This document shows positions 35,960-45,082 of a DNA stretch of 64,000 nt, in pieces (the stretch's first letter is position 1; each line of letters opens with the position of its first letter). The notes beneath the pieces are model-generated. The model worked only from the letters and a program-made list of their open reading frames with translations, did no database searches and was not told the DNA's origin. The stretch is from positions 124,001 to 188,000 of the forward strand of contig NZ_JAMGBE010000002.1 of NCBI RefSeq assembly GCF_023516575.1, given 5' to 3'. Source of the DNA: Sphingomonas hankyongi (GTDB lineage Bacteria; Pseudomonadota; Alphaproteobacteria; Sphingomonadales; Sphingomonadaceae). The translations under genes were made by a program, and so were the position numbers.

Positions 35960-37365
35960 CACGCGCCCGTGCGGATGCGGTCGACGAGCTGCTTCACCGT
36001 CGGGATGAAGCCATTCGAATAGAATGGGTCGCTCTTGAAGCGGAACGCGGCATGACCCGCGAACATCAGATTCTGCTCCACCGGTCCACCATGCGCGATA
36101 TCCTGCAGGGTCTTCTGGATGCAGAAGCTTCGCGGATCGGCGAGCCGCCCGGTCGAATTCTTCTCATTGTCCGCCCATGACGAGAAAGCGCACTGGCTGA
36201 GGCAGCCCATGCACTCGGCCTGATCGACACGGATCTGCTTCTCTTCTTCCGGCGTCACGAAGATGAGCGTGTCGTCCGGGGACTTCATCGCATTGGTGTA
36301 ACCCCGCGCATACCATTCGCGCGCGTGCTGAAGGTCGCCCTTCGTCACCCAGAAATTCTTCTTCGTGCCCACGCCAACGTCGAGCTGAAAGTGGTGATCC
36401 CCGATCGGCTCCTTGGTGTAGGCGATCTGGCGCTCGCTGCGCGCTTCGAGATTGCGCAGGAACGGGTTCCGGACCGCCGATGAATAAAAGCCGGTCGGGG
36501 AGAAGCGGTGCAGCAGCACATCGCCTTCCTCCAGCGTGAGCAGCCGCGCCTTCCATTCCGGCGGAATAGGGCTTTCCTGCGTGAGCAGCGGGCGCGTTCC
36601 GAACTGGAATACGATCTGACCGAGCTCCGGATTGTCGATCCAATCCTCCCACTCGTCCAGCCGCCAAACGCCGCCCGCCATGACGATGGGCACGCTGTCC
36701 GCGATCCCGTTCTCGCGCATGGTCTCCCGCAACGCCTTGACGCGCGGATACGGGTCCTGCGGCTTTCGAGGATCCTCGGCGTTCGAAAGGCCGTTGTGGC
36801 CGCCGGCGAGCCAGGGGTCTTCGTAGACGACTGCGGCGAGCCATTCGGCCGCCTTGTGATAGGCGCGCTTCCACAGGGCGCTGAACGCGCGCGCGGAGCT
36901 GATGATGGGCAGATAGCTCACGCCGTAGGATGCAGCGATCTCGCTCAGCTTGTACGGCATGCCGGCACCGCAAGTGACGCCGGTCACGAGGCCCTTGGTG
37001 CGTTCCAGGACGCCGTGCAGCACACGCTGGGCGCCGCCCATTTCCCAAAGCACGTTGATGTTGATGGCGCCCTTGCCGGACGCGATGTCGTAGGCGCGCT
37101 GCACCTGCGCCACGGCGCCGTCGATCGCATATTTGATCAGCTCTTCATGCCGTCCGCGGCGGGTGAGCTCCTCGTAGACCTGCGGAACTATGCGCCCTTC
37201 GGGATCATAGCTGTCGGCATTGACCGCAGAGACGGTCCCAATGCCGCCGGCAGCCGCCCAGGCGCCGGAACTCGCATGGTTCGTCGCGCTGACGCCCTTG
37301 CCGCCTTCGATCAACGGCCAGACTTCACGCCCGCCGTAGAGAATGGGCTTGAGGCCCTTGAACAA
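35959..37365 (-). CDS. nitronate monooxygenase-like flavoprotein with C-terminal Cys cluster
   Basis: 468 aa, longer than the usual 320-350. The TIM-barrel NMO/2-nitropropane dioxygenase-like part has GGIGTVSAVNADSYD (about 40-54), GVTCGAGMPYKLSE (129-142), VAG-type HNGLSNAEDP and VMAGGVWRLDEW, with QFGTRPLLTQES for phosphate binding. The C-terminal extension carries C-x2-C-x3-C (Cys385, 388, 392) in ECMGCLSQCAFS, which could bind a metal or cluster. First gene of an operon with SH3 and RidA genes. The substrate is not known. Confidence 0.82.
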   Translation of the reverse strand: MFKGLKPILYGGREVWPLIEGGKGVSATNHASSGAWAAAGGIGTVSAVNADSYDPEGRIVPQVYEELTRRGRHEELIKYAIDGAVAQVQRAYDIASGKGAININVLWEMGGAQRVLHGVLERTKGLVTGVTCGAGMPYKLSEIAASYGVSYLPIISSARAFSALWKRAYHKAAEWLAAVVYEDPWLAGGHNGLSNAEDPRKPQDPYPRVKALRETMRENGIADSVPIVMAGGVWRLDEWEDWIDNPELGQIVFQFGTRPLLTQESPIPPEWKARLLTLEEGDVLLHRFSPTGFYSSAVRNPFLRNLEARSERQIAYTKEPIGDHHFQLDVGVGTKKNFWVTKGDLQHAREWYARGYTNAMKSPDDTLIFVTPEEEKQIRVDQAECMGCLSQCAFSSWADNEKNSTGRLADPRSFCIQKTLQDIAHGGPVEQNLMFAGHAAFRFKSDPFYSNGFIPTVKQLVDRIRTGA

Positions 37366-37482
37366 ACTTTCTCTCCCGAGCGCATCAGGCGCCTTCCATC
37401 GCGCATATAGAGGCGGTTGCCGTGCAATGCGCGAAAAAAGTGAGCGGCGCCGGAAGCGGCTTCAGCCCCGCTCCATTCGAAG

Positions 37483-38211
37483 TCAGTGGTAGCAGCTTCC
37501 CGCCGCAACGGCACCGCCGAGCACGGCGCCTAACGCGCCGCCAATGGCCACGCCTACGCCAGTATTGCCGTGGTTGCCGTCGGTTCCCGCAATTGCGCCG
37601 CCAAGCGCCGCTCCAGCTACGCCGCCGACCGCGGCCCCTGCGCCAGGATTTGTGCAGCCGTACCCGTAATATCCGCCGTATCCCGGATAGCCGTACGCCG
37701 GATGCCCGTAATAGCCGTTCCCGTAGCCAGCAGACGGATAAGCGTATCCGGGATAAGCATATCCGGGCGCTCCATAGCCGTAGCCGTAGCCGGGATAGGC
37801 GTAGCCGGGCGCTCCGTAGCCGTAGCCTGGATAGGCATAGCCGGGAGCTCCGTAACCGTAGCCTGGATAAGCGTATCCCGGATATCCGTAGGTTGGGTAA
37901 CCGTAGGCATAGGGCTGATAGCCGTAGCCCGCGTAATAGGGCCTCGAATAGCCATAGCCGTAGCCATAGCCGGCATAGGGGAAGAAGCCCGTGCTCAGGA
38001 AAAAAGAGCTATGGCTGTGACCGTGATGGCCATGGCCGTGCCAGTCGCCACCCCAATGCCCGTGGCCTCCGCTCCAGCTGCCGTGACCTCCATGACCGCC
38101 GCCCCAGCCGCCATGGCCGCCGCCCCAGCCGCCGTGACCCCCGCGCGCCTCTGACGCGCTCGGCGCCGCCGTGATCACCAATGCCGATAGGATGACTGCG
38201 AGTGTCCTCAT
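37483..38211 (-). CDS. exported Gly/Tyr/His-rich repeat protein with glycine zipper
   Basis: 242 aa, starting at ATG 38211 with a signal peptide (MRTLAVILSALVITAAPSAS). Order: a Gly/His/Trp-rich part (GGHGGWGGGHGG), then tandem GYGAPGYAYPGY repeats (about residues 95-180), and a C-terminal glycine-zipper segment (GAAVGGVAGAALGGAIAG ... GGALGAVLGGAVAAG) able to insert in membranes. It may be an outer-membrane or surface structural protein. The repeat makes it prone to length change. Confidence 0.75.
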   Translation of the reverse strand: MRTLAVILSALVITAAPSASEARGGHGGWGGGHGGWGGGHGGHGSWSGGHGHWGGDWHGHGHHGHSHSSFFLSTGFFPYAGYGYGYGYSRPYYAGYGYQPYAYGYPTYGYPGYAYPGYGYGAPGYAYPGYGYGAPGYAYPGYGYGYGAPGYAYPGYAYPSAGYGNGYYGHPAYGYPGYGGYYGYGCTNPGAGAAVGGVAGAALGGAIAGTDGNHGNTGVGVAIGGALGAVLGGAVAAGSCYH

Positions 38212-38293
38212 GGAAAGACTCCTCGATGGGGGAGCGCGCTCAGTGCGCACGCAACAGGGCTTATGCCATCCGTACTGTTACGGAGCCGTTATC

Positions 38294-39148
38294 CTAAATT
38301 ACATTAACGTAAGAATAATCGAGCCCGATATCGACTGCGGGCGCGGACTGCGTGATGCGCCCGACGGAGATGAAGTCGACCCCGGTCTCCGCAATCCCCT
38401 TGATCGTCTCGAGATTGACTCCGCCGGACGCCTCGAGCGGGACCCGGCCGCGGACGAGTTCAACGGCTTCGCGAAGAACCGCCGGGGGCATGTTATCGAG
38501 GAGAAGGCGATCGGCGCCTGCTGCCAGTGCGGGCTCGATCTGGTCGATCCGGTCGACCTCGACCTGGACCTGCAAGCCGGTCTCGGCGGAACGCGCGCGT
38601 CTAACGGCCTCAGCCACCCCGCCGCACACGGCGACGTGATTGTCCTTGATGAGGACACCATCATCGAGGCGCATGCGGTGATTGTGTGCGCCGCCCATGC
38701 GCGCAGCATATTTTTCAAGGATCCGCAGGCCCGGGAGGGTCTTACGCGTGTCGAGCACGATCGCCGCGGTTCCGGCGATCGCATCGACATATCGCCGGGT
38801 CAGGGTCGCAATGCCCGAAAGATGCTGGAGCGTGTTGAGCGCGGACCTCTCGGCCGTAAGCATGGCGCGCGCGTTTCCCTTGAGCCGCATCAGAACGGTC
38901 CCGGCATCAATGCCCTCGCCATCGCGCACTAAGGCAGCAAGCTCCGCACCCGGATCGAGCATACGAAAAAAGGCGGCCGCGATGTCCATGCCAGCGACGA
39001 CGATCGGTTCACGGCAATTCATGTCGGCGGCCAAGACGGCATCCGCACCGATGGTCGCGCGCGAAGTTACGTCACCACCGGCGCCAAGGTCCTCGGCCAG
39101 GGTTCGCCGGATGAAATCATCGAGGTCAAAATCTTGTGGAAGCGCCAT
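38294..39148 (-). CDS. nadC: nicotinate-nucleotide pyrophosphorylase (quinolinate phosphoribosyltransferase)
   Basis: 284 aa, normal length. Motifs: RRTLAEDLGAGGDVTSRATI at the N-terminus, ERSALNTLQHLSGIATLT, LDTRKTLPGLRILEKYA, RMGGAHNHRMRLDDGVLIKDNH, and LLDNMPP plus EASGGVNLETI in the barrel. It makes nicotinate mononucleotide from quinolinate in NAD synthesis. nadA and nadB are not in this window, so it is separated from its pathway here. Confidence 0.96.
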   Translation of the reverse strand: MALPQDFDLDDFIRRTLAEDLGAGGDVTSRATIGADAVLAADMNCREPIVVAGMDIAAAFFRMLDPGAELAALVRDGEGIDAGTVLMRLKGNARAMLTAERSALNTLQHLSGIATLTRRYVDAIAGTAAIVLDTRKTLPGLRILEKYAARMGGAHNHRMRLDDGVLIKDNHVAVCGGVAEAVRRARSAETGLQVQVEVDRIDQIEPALAAGADRLLLDNMPPAVLREAVELVRGRVPLEASGGVNLETIKGIAETGVDFISVGRITQSAPAVDIGLDYSYVNVI

Positions 39149-39186
39149 AGCGGCCGTCTAGGCGAGGCCCGCCGCCCGCGACAAGG

Positions 39187-40020
39187 TCAGTGGGCCGGTT
39201 CCGCTGACTTCCGCAGGACCCACTTGCCGCTCTGCCAGTCGTAGCGCTGCGCGTCGTTTGCCGCGAAATTCTCGCCCGTCCAGCCGTGGACCGTTACCGT
39301 GACGCTTCCTTCGGCGATGTCGATCCTGTTAAAGCTTTGCTCCTGCGCTCGGACGCGCGTCGACGTCGCCGTGCCTGCCTGCACGACGAGCACACCGCCG
39401 GCACGTGTGACCAGGTCGCCCGCATCCTGGCTTGATGCGTGGTGCGCATGGCCGGCAAGCAGCATGTCGACGCCGGAATCTTCGACCGCGTCGAGCGCCA
39501 GCTCCTGTCGCCCTATCGCCCGCTCCACTTCGTCCCCGACCGTCAAAGCGAACAGTGGGTGATGCGTGACAAGGATGCGCACCGCCTCGGCGGGGATGCG
39601 GGCAAATGTGTCGCGAATGAAAGCGACCTGGTCATCGTTGATGCGTCCGTCCTTGAAGGTGAGCGAACGCGCGGTGTTGACGCCGAGGACCGCGACGCCC
39701 GGCAGCTCGATGAACGGGCAGAGCGTCGCATCGATGAAGCGGCGGTAGCGCGCCAGCGGAGACAGGAAGCGACGAAGCACGTCGTAGAGCGGCACGTCAT
39801 GGTTGCCGGGGACGCCGAGAACCTCATGGCCCCCATCACGAAGCCTTTCGAGAAATTCGCAGGCTTCCCTGAACTGCTCGGTGCGGGCGCGCTGCGTGAA
39901 GTCGCCGCTGACCACCACAAGGTCGGGCTTGAGTTCGGCTACGGACTGTTCGACCGCATCGACCAGGTCCTCGTCGTGGGCGCCGAAATGAAGGTCTGAA
40001 AGATGAACCAGGCGGGTCAT
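39187..40020 (-). CDS. metallophosphoesterase (class III cAMP phosphodiesterase-like)
   Basis: 277 aa cytoplasmic calcineurin-like phosphoesterase. Metal motifs: DLHFG (residues 9-13), VVVSGDFTQR, GVPGNHDVP, VTHHPLF and AGHAHHAS. The order and spacing resemble the GpdQ/CpdA branch, which cleaves phosphodiesters. The substrate is unclear. It lies between nadC and the M3 peptidase gene, all on the minus strand, with about 36-38 nt gaps. Confidence 0.85.
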   Translation of the reverse strand: MTRLVHLSDLHFGAHDEDLVDAVEQSVAELKPDLVVVSGDFTQRARTEQFREACEFLERLRDGGHEVLGVPGNHDVPLYDVLRRFLSPLARYRRFIDATLCPFIELPGVAVLGVNTARSLTFKDGRINDDQVAFIRDTFARIPAEAVRILVTHHPLFALTVGDEVERAIGRQELALDAVEDSGVDMLLAGHAHHASSQDAGDLVTRAGGVLVVQAGTATSTRVRAQEQSFNRIDIAEGSVTVTVHGWTGENFAANDAQRYDWQSGKWVLRKSAEPAH

Positions 40021-40056
40021 GGACCGACAACGCGTCCAGACCCGCCCGGTTCAGCC

Positions 40057-42270
40057 TTACTTTGTTGCGCCTTCCGACGCGGTCGATGCGCCATCGACCG
40101 GGAAGCCGCGGCGCTTCAGCAACGCCGTCACGTCGGGATCACGCCCGCGAAAGGCGCGATAGGCCTCAATCCTGTCGGTCTCGTTGCCGGTCGCGAGGAG
40201 CATCGTCTTGAACCGCTCGGCAGTCGCCTTGTCCCATACGTTCCCGGTCTCCTCGAACGCTGCCCAGGTGTCCGCGTCCATCGTTTCCGACCAGAGGTAG
40301 GAATAATAGCCGGCCGAGTAGGAATCGGACGAGAAGAGGTGGTTCATCTGCGGCAGGCGGTGCCGCATTACGATCTCCTTCGGCATTCCGATCTTCGTAA
40401 GCGCATCGCGCTCGAACTTGTCAGGATCGATGACGCCGTTCGGGTCCGTGTGGAGCATCATGTCGACGATCGCGGACGAAAGATATTCCACCGTGGCAAA
40501 GCCCTGGTTGAAGGTCTCTGCCTTCTCGATCTTGTCGACGAGCGCCTGCGGCATCGGTTCGCCGGTCTTGTAGTGCTTGGCAAAGCGGCTGAGCACCGCC
40601 GGCGTCAGCAGCCAATTCTCATTCACCTGGCTCGGATATTCGACGAAGTCGCGCTGTGCTCCGGCGAAGCTCGGATATTCGACGTCCACCGTGAGATAGT
40701 GAATCGCATGGCCGAACTCGTGGAACATCGTCTCTGCGTCATCGAGGCTGATGAGAACCGGCTCGCCGGGTGACGGCTTGGTGAAATTGTTGTTGTTCGA
40801 ATTGAGGACGATCTTGTCGCCGGTCAGCTGGACGCGGGCGCGATAGGCGTTGTGCCATGCCCCCGAGCGCTTGCCGGTCCGCGCATAGGTATCAAGATAG
40901 AACTCCCCAACGACGTGGCCGTCCTTGCGGTCGGTCACCTCGAAGGTGCGGACGTCCGGGTGGAAGACCGGTACGGTTCCGGTGTTCTCCTTGAAGTCGT
41001 AGCCGTAGAGCTCTCCGGCCGCCCAGAACATCCCGTTGAGGATGTTATCGAGCTGGAAATAGGGTTTTATCTCGTCCTGGCTAAGATCGAAGCGAGCCTT
41101 GCGGACCTTCTCCTGATAATAGCGATAGTCCCACGGCTCGATCGTGATCTTGTGGCCAAGCTTTTTCGCGAGCGCCTGCTGGTCGGCGACTTCTTCGTGG
41201 ACGCGCGCGACGGCCGCCGGCCACACCCGCATCATCAGGTCCATCGCCCGCTGCGGCGTCTTGGCCATGGTGTCCTGCATCCGCCACTCGGCATGATTGG
41301 CGAAGCCGAGCAGCCTGGCGCGGTCGGCGCGGGTTTTCACGATCTTGGCGACCGTCTCGTTGGTATCGTTCGCGTCGCCATTGTCCCCGCGGTTCACGAA
41401 CGCGCGCCAAACCTTCTCACGCAGCGCGCGGTTGTCGGCAAAAGTGAGGATGGGATCGACCGCCGAGCGCGTGTTGACGATCGCATATTGGCCGGCCGCA
41501 AGCTTGCGCTCCTTGCCGGCCGCGAGCGCCGCATTCTTCACATCCTGCGGAACGCCCTTCAGATCAGCCGAAGTCGCGGTGATGTACGTGCTTTCGTCCG
41601 CTAGGACCTTCTCGCTGAACGTCGAGAAAAGCGTCGCGAGCTCCTGGTTATAGGCTGACAGCTGCGTCTTCTGCTCGGGATTGAGGTTCGCGCCGTTGCG
41701 AACGAACGCATCATAGTAGCGCGTGACGAGCCGCTGCTGCTTCGGGTTTAGGGAAGCGCGCGCCTCGTAGACGGCCTTGATCCGCTGAAACAGTTGCGGA
41801 TTGAGCGTGATTTCGTCGCTCGCGGCCTGGAGCTTCGGGCTCCATTCCTTGTCGACCGCCTGCACTTCGGGGGTCGCCAGGTTGCTCGACAGGACTCCGA
41901 ACAGGGTCTGCACACGATCAAGCCGCCGACCGCCCTTTTCGATCGCTTCAATCGTGTTTGCGAAAGTCGGCGCTTCGGGGTTGCCGGCAATCGCCGAGAA
42001 CTCACGGCGCTGCTCGTCGATGCCGAACTGGAAAGCCTCCGGAAAGAGCGACGCCTTTACCTTATCCCACGGCGGAACTCCGCCGTAAGGCCCGGTCCAT
42101 TCCGCAAGCAATGGATTGTCGGGAACGGGAATGGGAACCGGAACAGGCTCGGCCACGGGCGCCGGTTCGGCAGCCGCCGTCGGTCCGGCATCGATTCCAG
42201 TGTAGCTATTGCCGCCGGCGCAGGCAGCAAGCGTGAGCACCGCCGTGCCCGCGAAAAGCAGATGTTTCAT
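40057..42270 (-). CDS. M3 family metallopeptidase (dipeptidyl carboxypeptidase Dcp-like), lipoprotein
   Basis: 737 aa. ATG 42270 starts a lipoprotein signal, lipobox LAAC; 18 extra upstream codons are unlikely. A Pro/Val-rich linker leads to the M3 domain with zinc site HEFGH at residues 517-521 inside TMFHEFGHAIHYL, and the downstream ESP-like Glu region VDKIEKAETFNQGFATVEYL and SDSYSAGYYSYLWSE. Probably degrades short peptides in the periplasm. Confidence 0.92.
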   Translation of the reverse strand: MKHLLFAGTAVLTLAACAGGNSYTGIDAGPTAAAEPAPVAEPVPVPIPVPDNPLLAEWTGPYGGVPPWDKVKASLFPEAFQFGIDEQRREFSAIAGNPEAPTFANTIEAIEKGGRRLDRVQTLFGVLSSNLATPEVQAVDKEWSPKLQAASDEITLNPQLFQRIKAVYEARASLNPKQQRLVTRYYDAFVRNGANLNPEQKTQLSAYNQELATLFSTFSEKVLADESTYITATSADLKGVPQDVKNAALAAGKERKLAAGQYAIVNTRSAVDPILTFADNRALREKVWRAFVNRGDNGDANDTNETVAKIVKTRADRARLLGFANHAEWRMQDTMAKTPQRAMDLMMRVWPAAVARVHEEVADQQALAKKLGHKITIEPWDYRYYQEKVRKARFDLSQDEIKPYFQLDNILNGMFWAAGELYGYDFKENTGTVPVFHPDVRTFEVTDRKDGHVVGEFYLDTYARTGKRSGAWHNAYRARVQLTGDKIVLNSNNNNFTKPSPGEPVLISLDDAETMFHEFGHAIHYLTVDVEYPSFAGAQRDFVEYPSQVNENWLLTPAVLSRFAKHYKTGEPMPQALVDKIEKAETFNQGFATVEYLSSAIVDMMLHTDPNGVIDPDKFERDALTKIGMPKEIVMRHRLPQMNHLFSSDSYSAGYYSYLWSETMDADTWAAFEETGNVWDKATAERFKTMLLATGNETDRIEAYRAFRGRDPDVTALLKRRGFPVDGASTASEGATK

Positions 42271-42356
42271 GAATCCCCCTTCAAGATCTCCGTCGGCAAC
42301 TAATCGCAGCCGCCGCTTGAGCAAGCGCCCGTTCGACGAACGGCAAGGACGCAGCT

Positions 42357-42872
42357 TCAGAAATGCATGAACATCAGCAGCTTGACGTCGATCCCGAATC
42401 CGGCGGCCCTCTTGTCTTCGACGAAACGCGGGATGTCCGGGCGCGGCACCAAGTGGACGTTGATATCCTCATGCTCGTCGCCTCCGCCGGGCCCGATCCG
42501 GCGTACTCCATGAGCCCGGACCAAAGTAAATCCTTCGCTCAGCATGCCTGGCGAGGCGTAGAAATCGCCCAGCCGCTCAACTCGTTCGGCGGTGAAGCCG
42601 GTCTCCTCCTCAAGCTCCTTGATCGCTGTCGCTTCGACCGTGGCGTCCCTGTCGACGTCCCCTACCAGGCCAGCGGGCAGCTCGAGGCACCGGCAGCCCG
42701 TCGCGGCGCGCGGCTGGTCGACCAAAATGGTTTTGCCCTCGAACTCGGCGACGACAACGACGGCGCGAATATCGTTCGTGCGCGATGCGAATTCCCATTT
42801 CCCCTTCTTGATCGCACGCACGAATTTACCCGCCCACATGACCTCGGCCGGCGCATCGTCATCTAGGCTCAT
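42357..42872 (-). CDS. Nudix hydrolase (ADP-ribose pyrophosphatase-like)
   Basis: 171 aa. A Nudix box is visible with KELEEETGF and an upstream G region, but the first Glu of the canonical G-x5-E is not in place and Arg is replaced by Lys. The GRCLELPAGLVG-type stretch (here CRCLELPAGLVGD) and YASPGMLSEGF are typical of ADP-ribose pyrophosphatases. Start ATG overlaps the upstream stop (ATGA). Last gene of the lemA-TPM-TPM operon. Confidence 0.8.
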   Translation of the reverse strand: MSLDDDAPAEVMWAGKFVRAIKKGKWEFASRTNDIRAVVVVAEFEGKTILVDQPRAATGCRCLELPAGLVGDVDRDATVEATAIKELEEETGFTAERVERLGDFYASPGMLSEGFTLVRAHGVRRIGPGGGDEHEDINVHLVPRPDIPRFVEDKRAAGFGIDVKLLMFMHF

Positions 42873-43543
42873 AGTTCGATCAGCTTGTCGGGAATTTCGT
42901 TGGTATCTGTAACGGAGCGCGGGAAATGCTCGGCAAGCACTTTGCCGACTTCCCCAATGGCGGCGACCATCCCCTCCGCGACGCGGTCCTGCTTCACCTC
43001 AATGAGGAGAGCCTCCATCGCATCGCCCCATGTGCCGGCGTCTGTGACCTTCGCGATAGCCTCGTCAGCCACGATTTCCGCGCGACGCTCTGCCATGGAC
43101 AGGTAGATCAGGATGCCTGTGCGGCCAATCGTGCGGCGCTCTGCAGCCGCCTTGAAGACGGCAATTGCGCGCCTCCGCACGCGTCGCTGCTTGGTCGCGC
43201 CTGGCGTCAGCGCCAGGCGCAAAGGCATCCACCTGAGGATCAGAAGCGCGACCGTGAACTTTAGCGCCGCGAAAACCAGGAGCAGCGTCAGCAGCTGTCC
43301 GAGAGGAGGGTCGGGCTGCCAGCCGCCAAGAAAGAAATCATACCACCACACCAATGCGGTCGGGCGCCACGCTGCCCAGGCAAGTACCGCGAACAGCGGG
43401 ATCAGAGCCCAATGCAGGGCGACATCGTGGTACGGATCGCTGATCGGCGTGGTAACGGCCACGATCTCACCGTCGCTATTCGCTTCTGCTGCGGCGATCG
43501 CAGTACTGACCTTGTCGTGATCGGCATCCGACAGCTGCTTCAC
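42869..43543 (-). CDS. TPM-domain membrane protein
   Basis: About 224 aa. The start is GTG 43543, overlapping the stop of the upstream TPM gene (GTGA). The N-terminus has LSDADHDKVSTAIAAAEANSDGEIVAVTT as in TPM-domain proteins, two hydrophobic helices (ALIPLFAVLAWAAW; LLTLLLVFAALKFTVALLIL), and a conserved C-terminal TPM part: RRTIGRTGILIYLSMAERRAEIVADEAI. Gene pairs of TPM proteins beside lemA are common. Function not established in bacteria. Confidence 0.82.
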   Translation of the reverse strand: MKQLSDADHDKVSTAIAAAEANSDGEIVAVTTPISDPYHDVALHWALIPLFAVLAWAAWRPTALVWWYDFFLGGWQPDPPLGQLLTLLLVFAALKFTVALLILRWMPLRLALTPGATKQRRVRRRAIAVFKAAAERRTIGRTGILIYLSMAERRAEIVADEAIAKVTDAGTWGDAMEALLIEVKQDRVAEGMVAAIGEVGKVLAEHFPRSVTDTNEIPDKLIEL

Positions 43544-44346
43544 CACGAGCCAGACGCTCCGCCGCCGCCGAACGAGCCGCCGCCAAATCCACCGAACGAG
43601 CCACCTCCGCCGCCGCCCCAGCTGCCACCGCCGCCGCCCCAAGAACCTCCGCCGCCTGAGCCAGGTCCCCACAAGATAATGGGTCCGCCCCAACCGCGCC
43701 GACGGCGATGGCGGCGGCCGCCGGCCCGACGCGCGAACATGCTGATCATGAACAGGATGATGATCATCCAGAAAATAACCGGCAATATGCCCGGGCTTTG
43801 GTCCCTTCGCGCCTGCTGCGCCTTGTCGGCCTGTGCCGCCCTCGCCTGAGCCTCGTTCGGCGGGAGGCTCATCTGCTTGATAATCGCATCCGCGCCGGCC
43901 TCGATCCCGCCGCCATAGTCGGGCGGATTCTGCTTGAAGTGCGGCAAGATCGCTTCGCGGATGATGATCCCCGACATCGCATCGGTCATGTAGCCGCCAG
44001 CACCGTAGCCCGTGGCGATGGAGACTTTACGCTCGTTGGGCGCGACAAGGAGGAGGACGCCATCGTCACCCTTCGCGCTTCCAAGCTTCCAGTCGCGACC
44101 TAGCCGGTATGCGTAATCGTCGACCGGATAACCTTCGAGGCTCTTGACGGTGGCGACCGCGAATGCGCGTCCGCTCTGCGCATAAAGCGCCTGGGCCTTC
44201 GATTTCAGGTCGATCACCTGCTCAGGACGCAGGATGCCAGCCTGGTCCACGACGGGCGAACCGTTGTTCTTTGGAAAAGTCTGCGCGGCGGCCGGTGCCG
44301 CCAGCGCCAGCAGCGCCAACCAAAGCAGCGCGAGGAGCTGTTTCAA
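43540..44346 (-). CDS. exported TPM-domain protein (YgcG family)
   Basis: 268 aa. Signal peptide (LLALLWLALLALAAPAAAQ), TPM domain with VVDQAGILRPEQVIDLKSKAQALYAQ and DDGVLLLVAPNERKVSIATGYG, one TM helix (GILPVIFWMIIILFMISMF) and a Gly/Ser/Phe-rich tail ending GGASGSW. The start is TTG 44346, one base after the lemA stop, so translation depends on coupling. Typical YgcG/LemA arrangement. Confidence 0.85.
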   Translation of the reverse strand: MKQLLALLWLALLALAAPAAAQTFPKNNGSPVVDQAGILRPEQVIDLKSKAQALYAQSGRAFAVATVKSLEGYPVDDYAYRLGRDWKLGSAKGDDGVLLLVAPNERKVSIATGYGAGGYMTDAMSGIIIREAILPHFKQNPPDYGGGIEAGADAIIKQMSLPPNEAQARAAQADKAQQARRDQSPGILPVIFWMIIILFMISMFARRAGGRRHRRRRGWGGPIILWGPGSGGGGSWGGGGGSWGGGGGGSFGGFGGGSFGGGGASGSW

Positions 44347-44347
44347 C

Positions 44348-44944
44348 TTAGCCGGCGTTGAAGTCGACCGTCGGCGCTTCCTGCGCCTTGGCCGACGCTG
44401 CGAAAGGCACCTTCGGCTTGGCGCCGTAGAAGATCTTCGCGCCGATCGCGTCCGGGAAGGTGCGGATGCGGGTGTTATAGGCCTGCACCGCCTCGTTATA
44501 GTCGCGGCGAGAGGCGTTGATGCGGTTCTCGGTGCCCTCGAGCTGGTCCTGAAGCGCCAGGAAGTTCTGATTCGATTTCAGATCGGGATAGGCTTCCTGA
44601 AGTCGCTGCAATGGGATGATCGCGCTCGACAGGCGGGCCTGAGCATTTTCGAATGCCTGAACCTTGGCCGGGTCGCTGAGATCGTCCGCGCTCAGCTTCA
44701 CGCTCGTGGCACTGGCCCGCGCCTGGGTCACCTCGATCAGGACCGTCTTCTCCTGCTGGGCATAGCCTTTGACCGTGCTGACGAGGTTGGGGATGAGATC
44801 GGCGCGACGCTGGTAGTCCGCCTGCAAATTCCCCCAGGCGGCGTTGACCTGCTCCTCGGCCGTTGGGACCGAATTGAGCCCGCAGCCCGCGAGGCTGAAT
44901 GCGGCGAGCGGTGCAACCAAACCAAAGCGGCGAAGTGCGGTCAT
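44348..44944 (-). CDS. lemA: LemA family protein
   Basis: 198 aa. ATG 44944 is preceded by GGAGGGG. Lipoprotein-like signal with lipobox LAGC, then the LemA helical domain: AWGNLQADYQRRADLIPNLVSTVKGYA, QARASATSVKL, and SRRDYNEAVQAYNTRIRTFPD. LemA proteins are membrane-associated four-helix proteins of unknown function. First gene of the lemA-TPM-TPM-Nudix operon. Confidence 0.93.
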   Translation of the reverse strand: MTALRRFGLVAPLAAFSLAGCGLNSVPTAEEQVNAAWGNLQADYQRRADLIPNLVSTVKGYAQQEKTVLIEVTQARASATSVKLSADDLSDPAKVQAFENAQARLSSAIIPLQRLQEAYPDLKSNQNFLALQDQLEGTENRINASRRDYNEAVQAYNTRIRTFPDAIGAKIFYGAKPKVPFAASAKAQEAPTVDFNAG

Positions 44945-45082
44945 CGTCCCCTCCGAAACATCATGTCGGGCGCATAACTAGAGAGACCGTCGTTTCGTTT
45001 CAATGGTGTCTTAGAACTACAACACAGCTGCGCAACAGCTTTAATTAGGCTAAGGCTGGACTGACGTTCGAAGGGGGGATCC

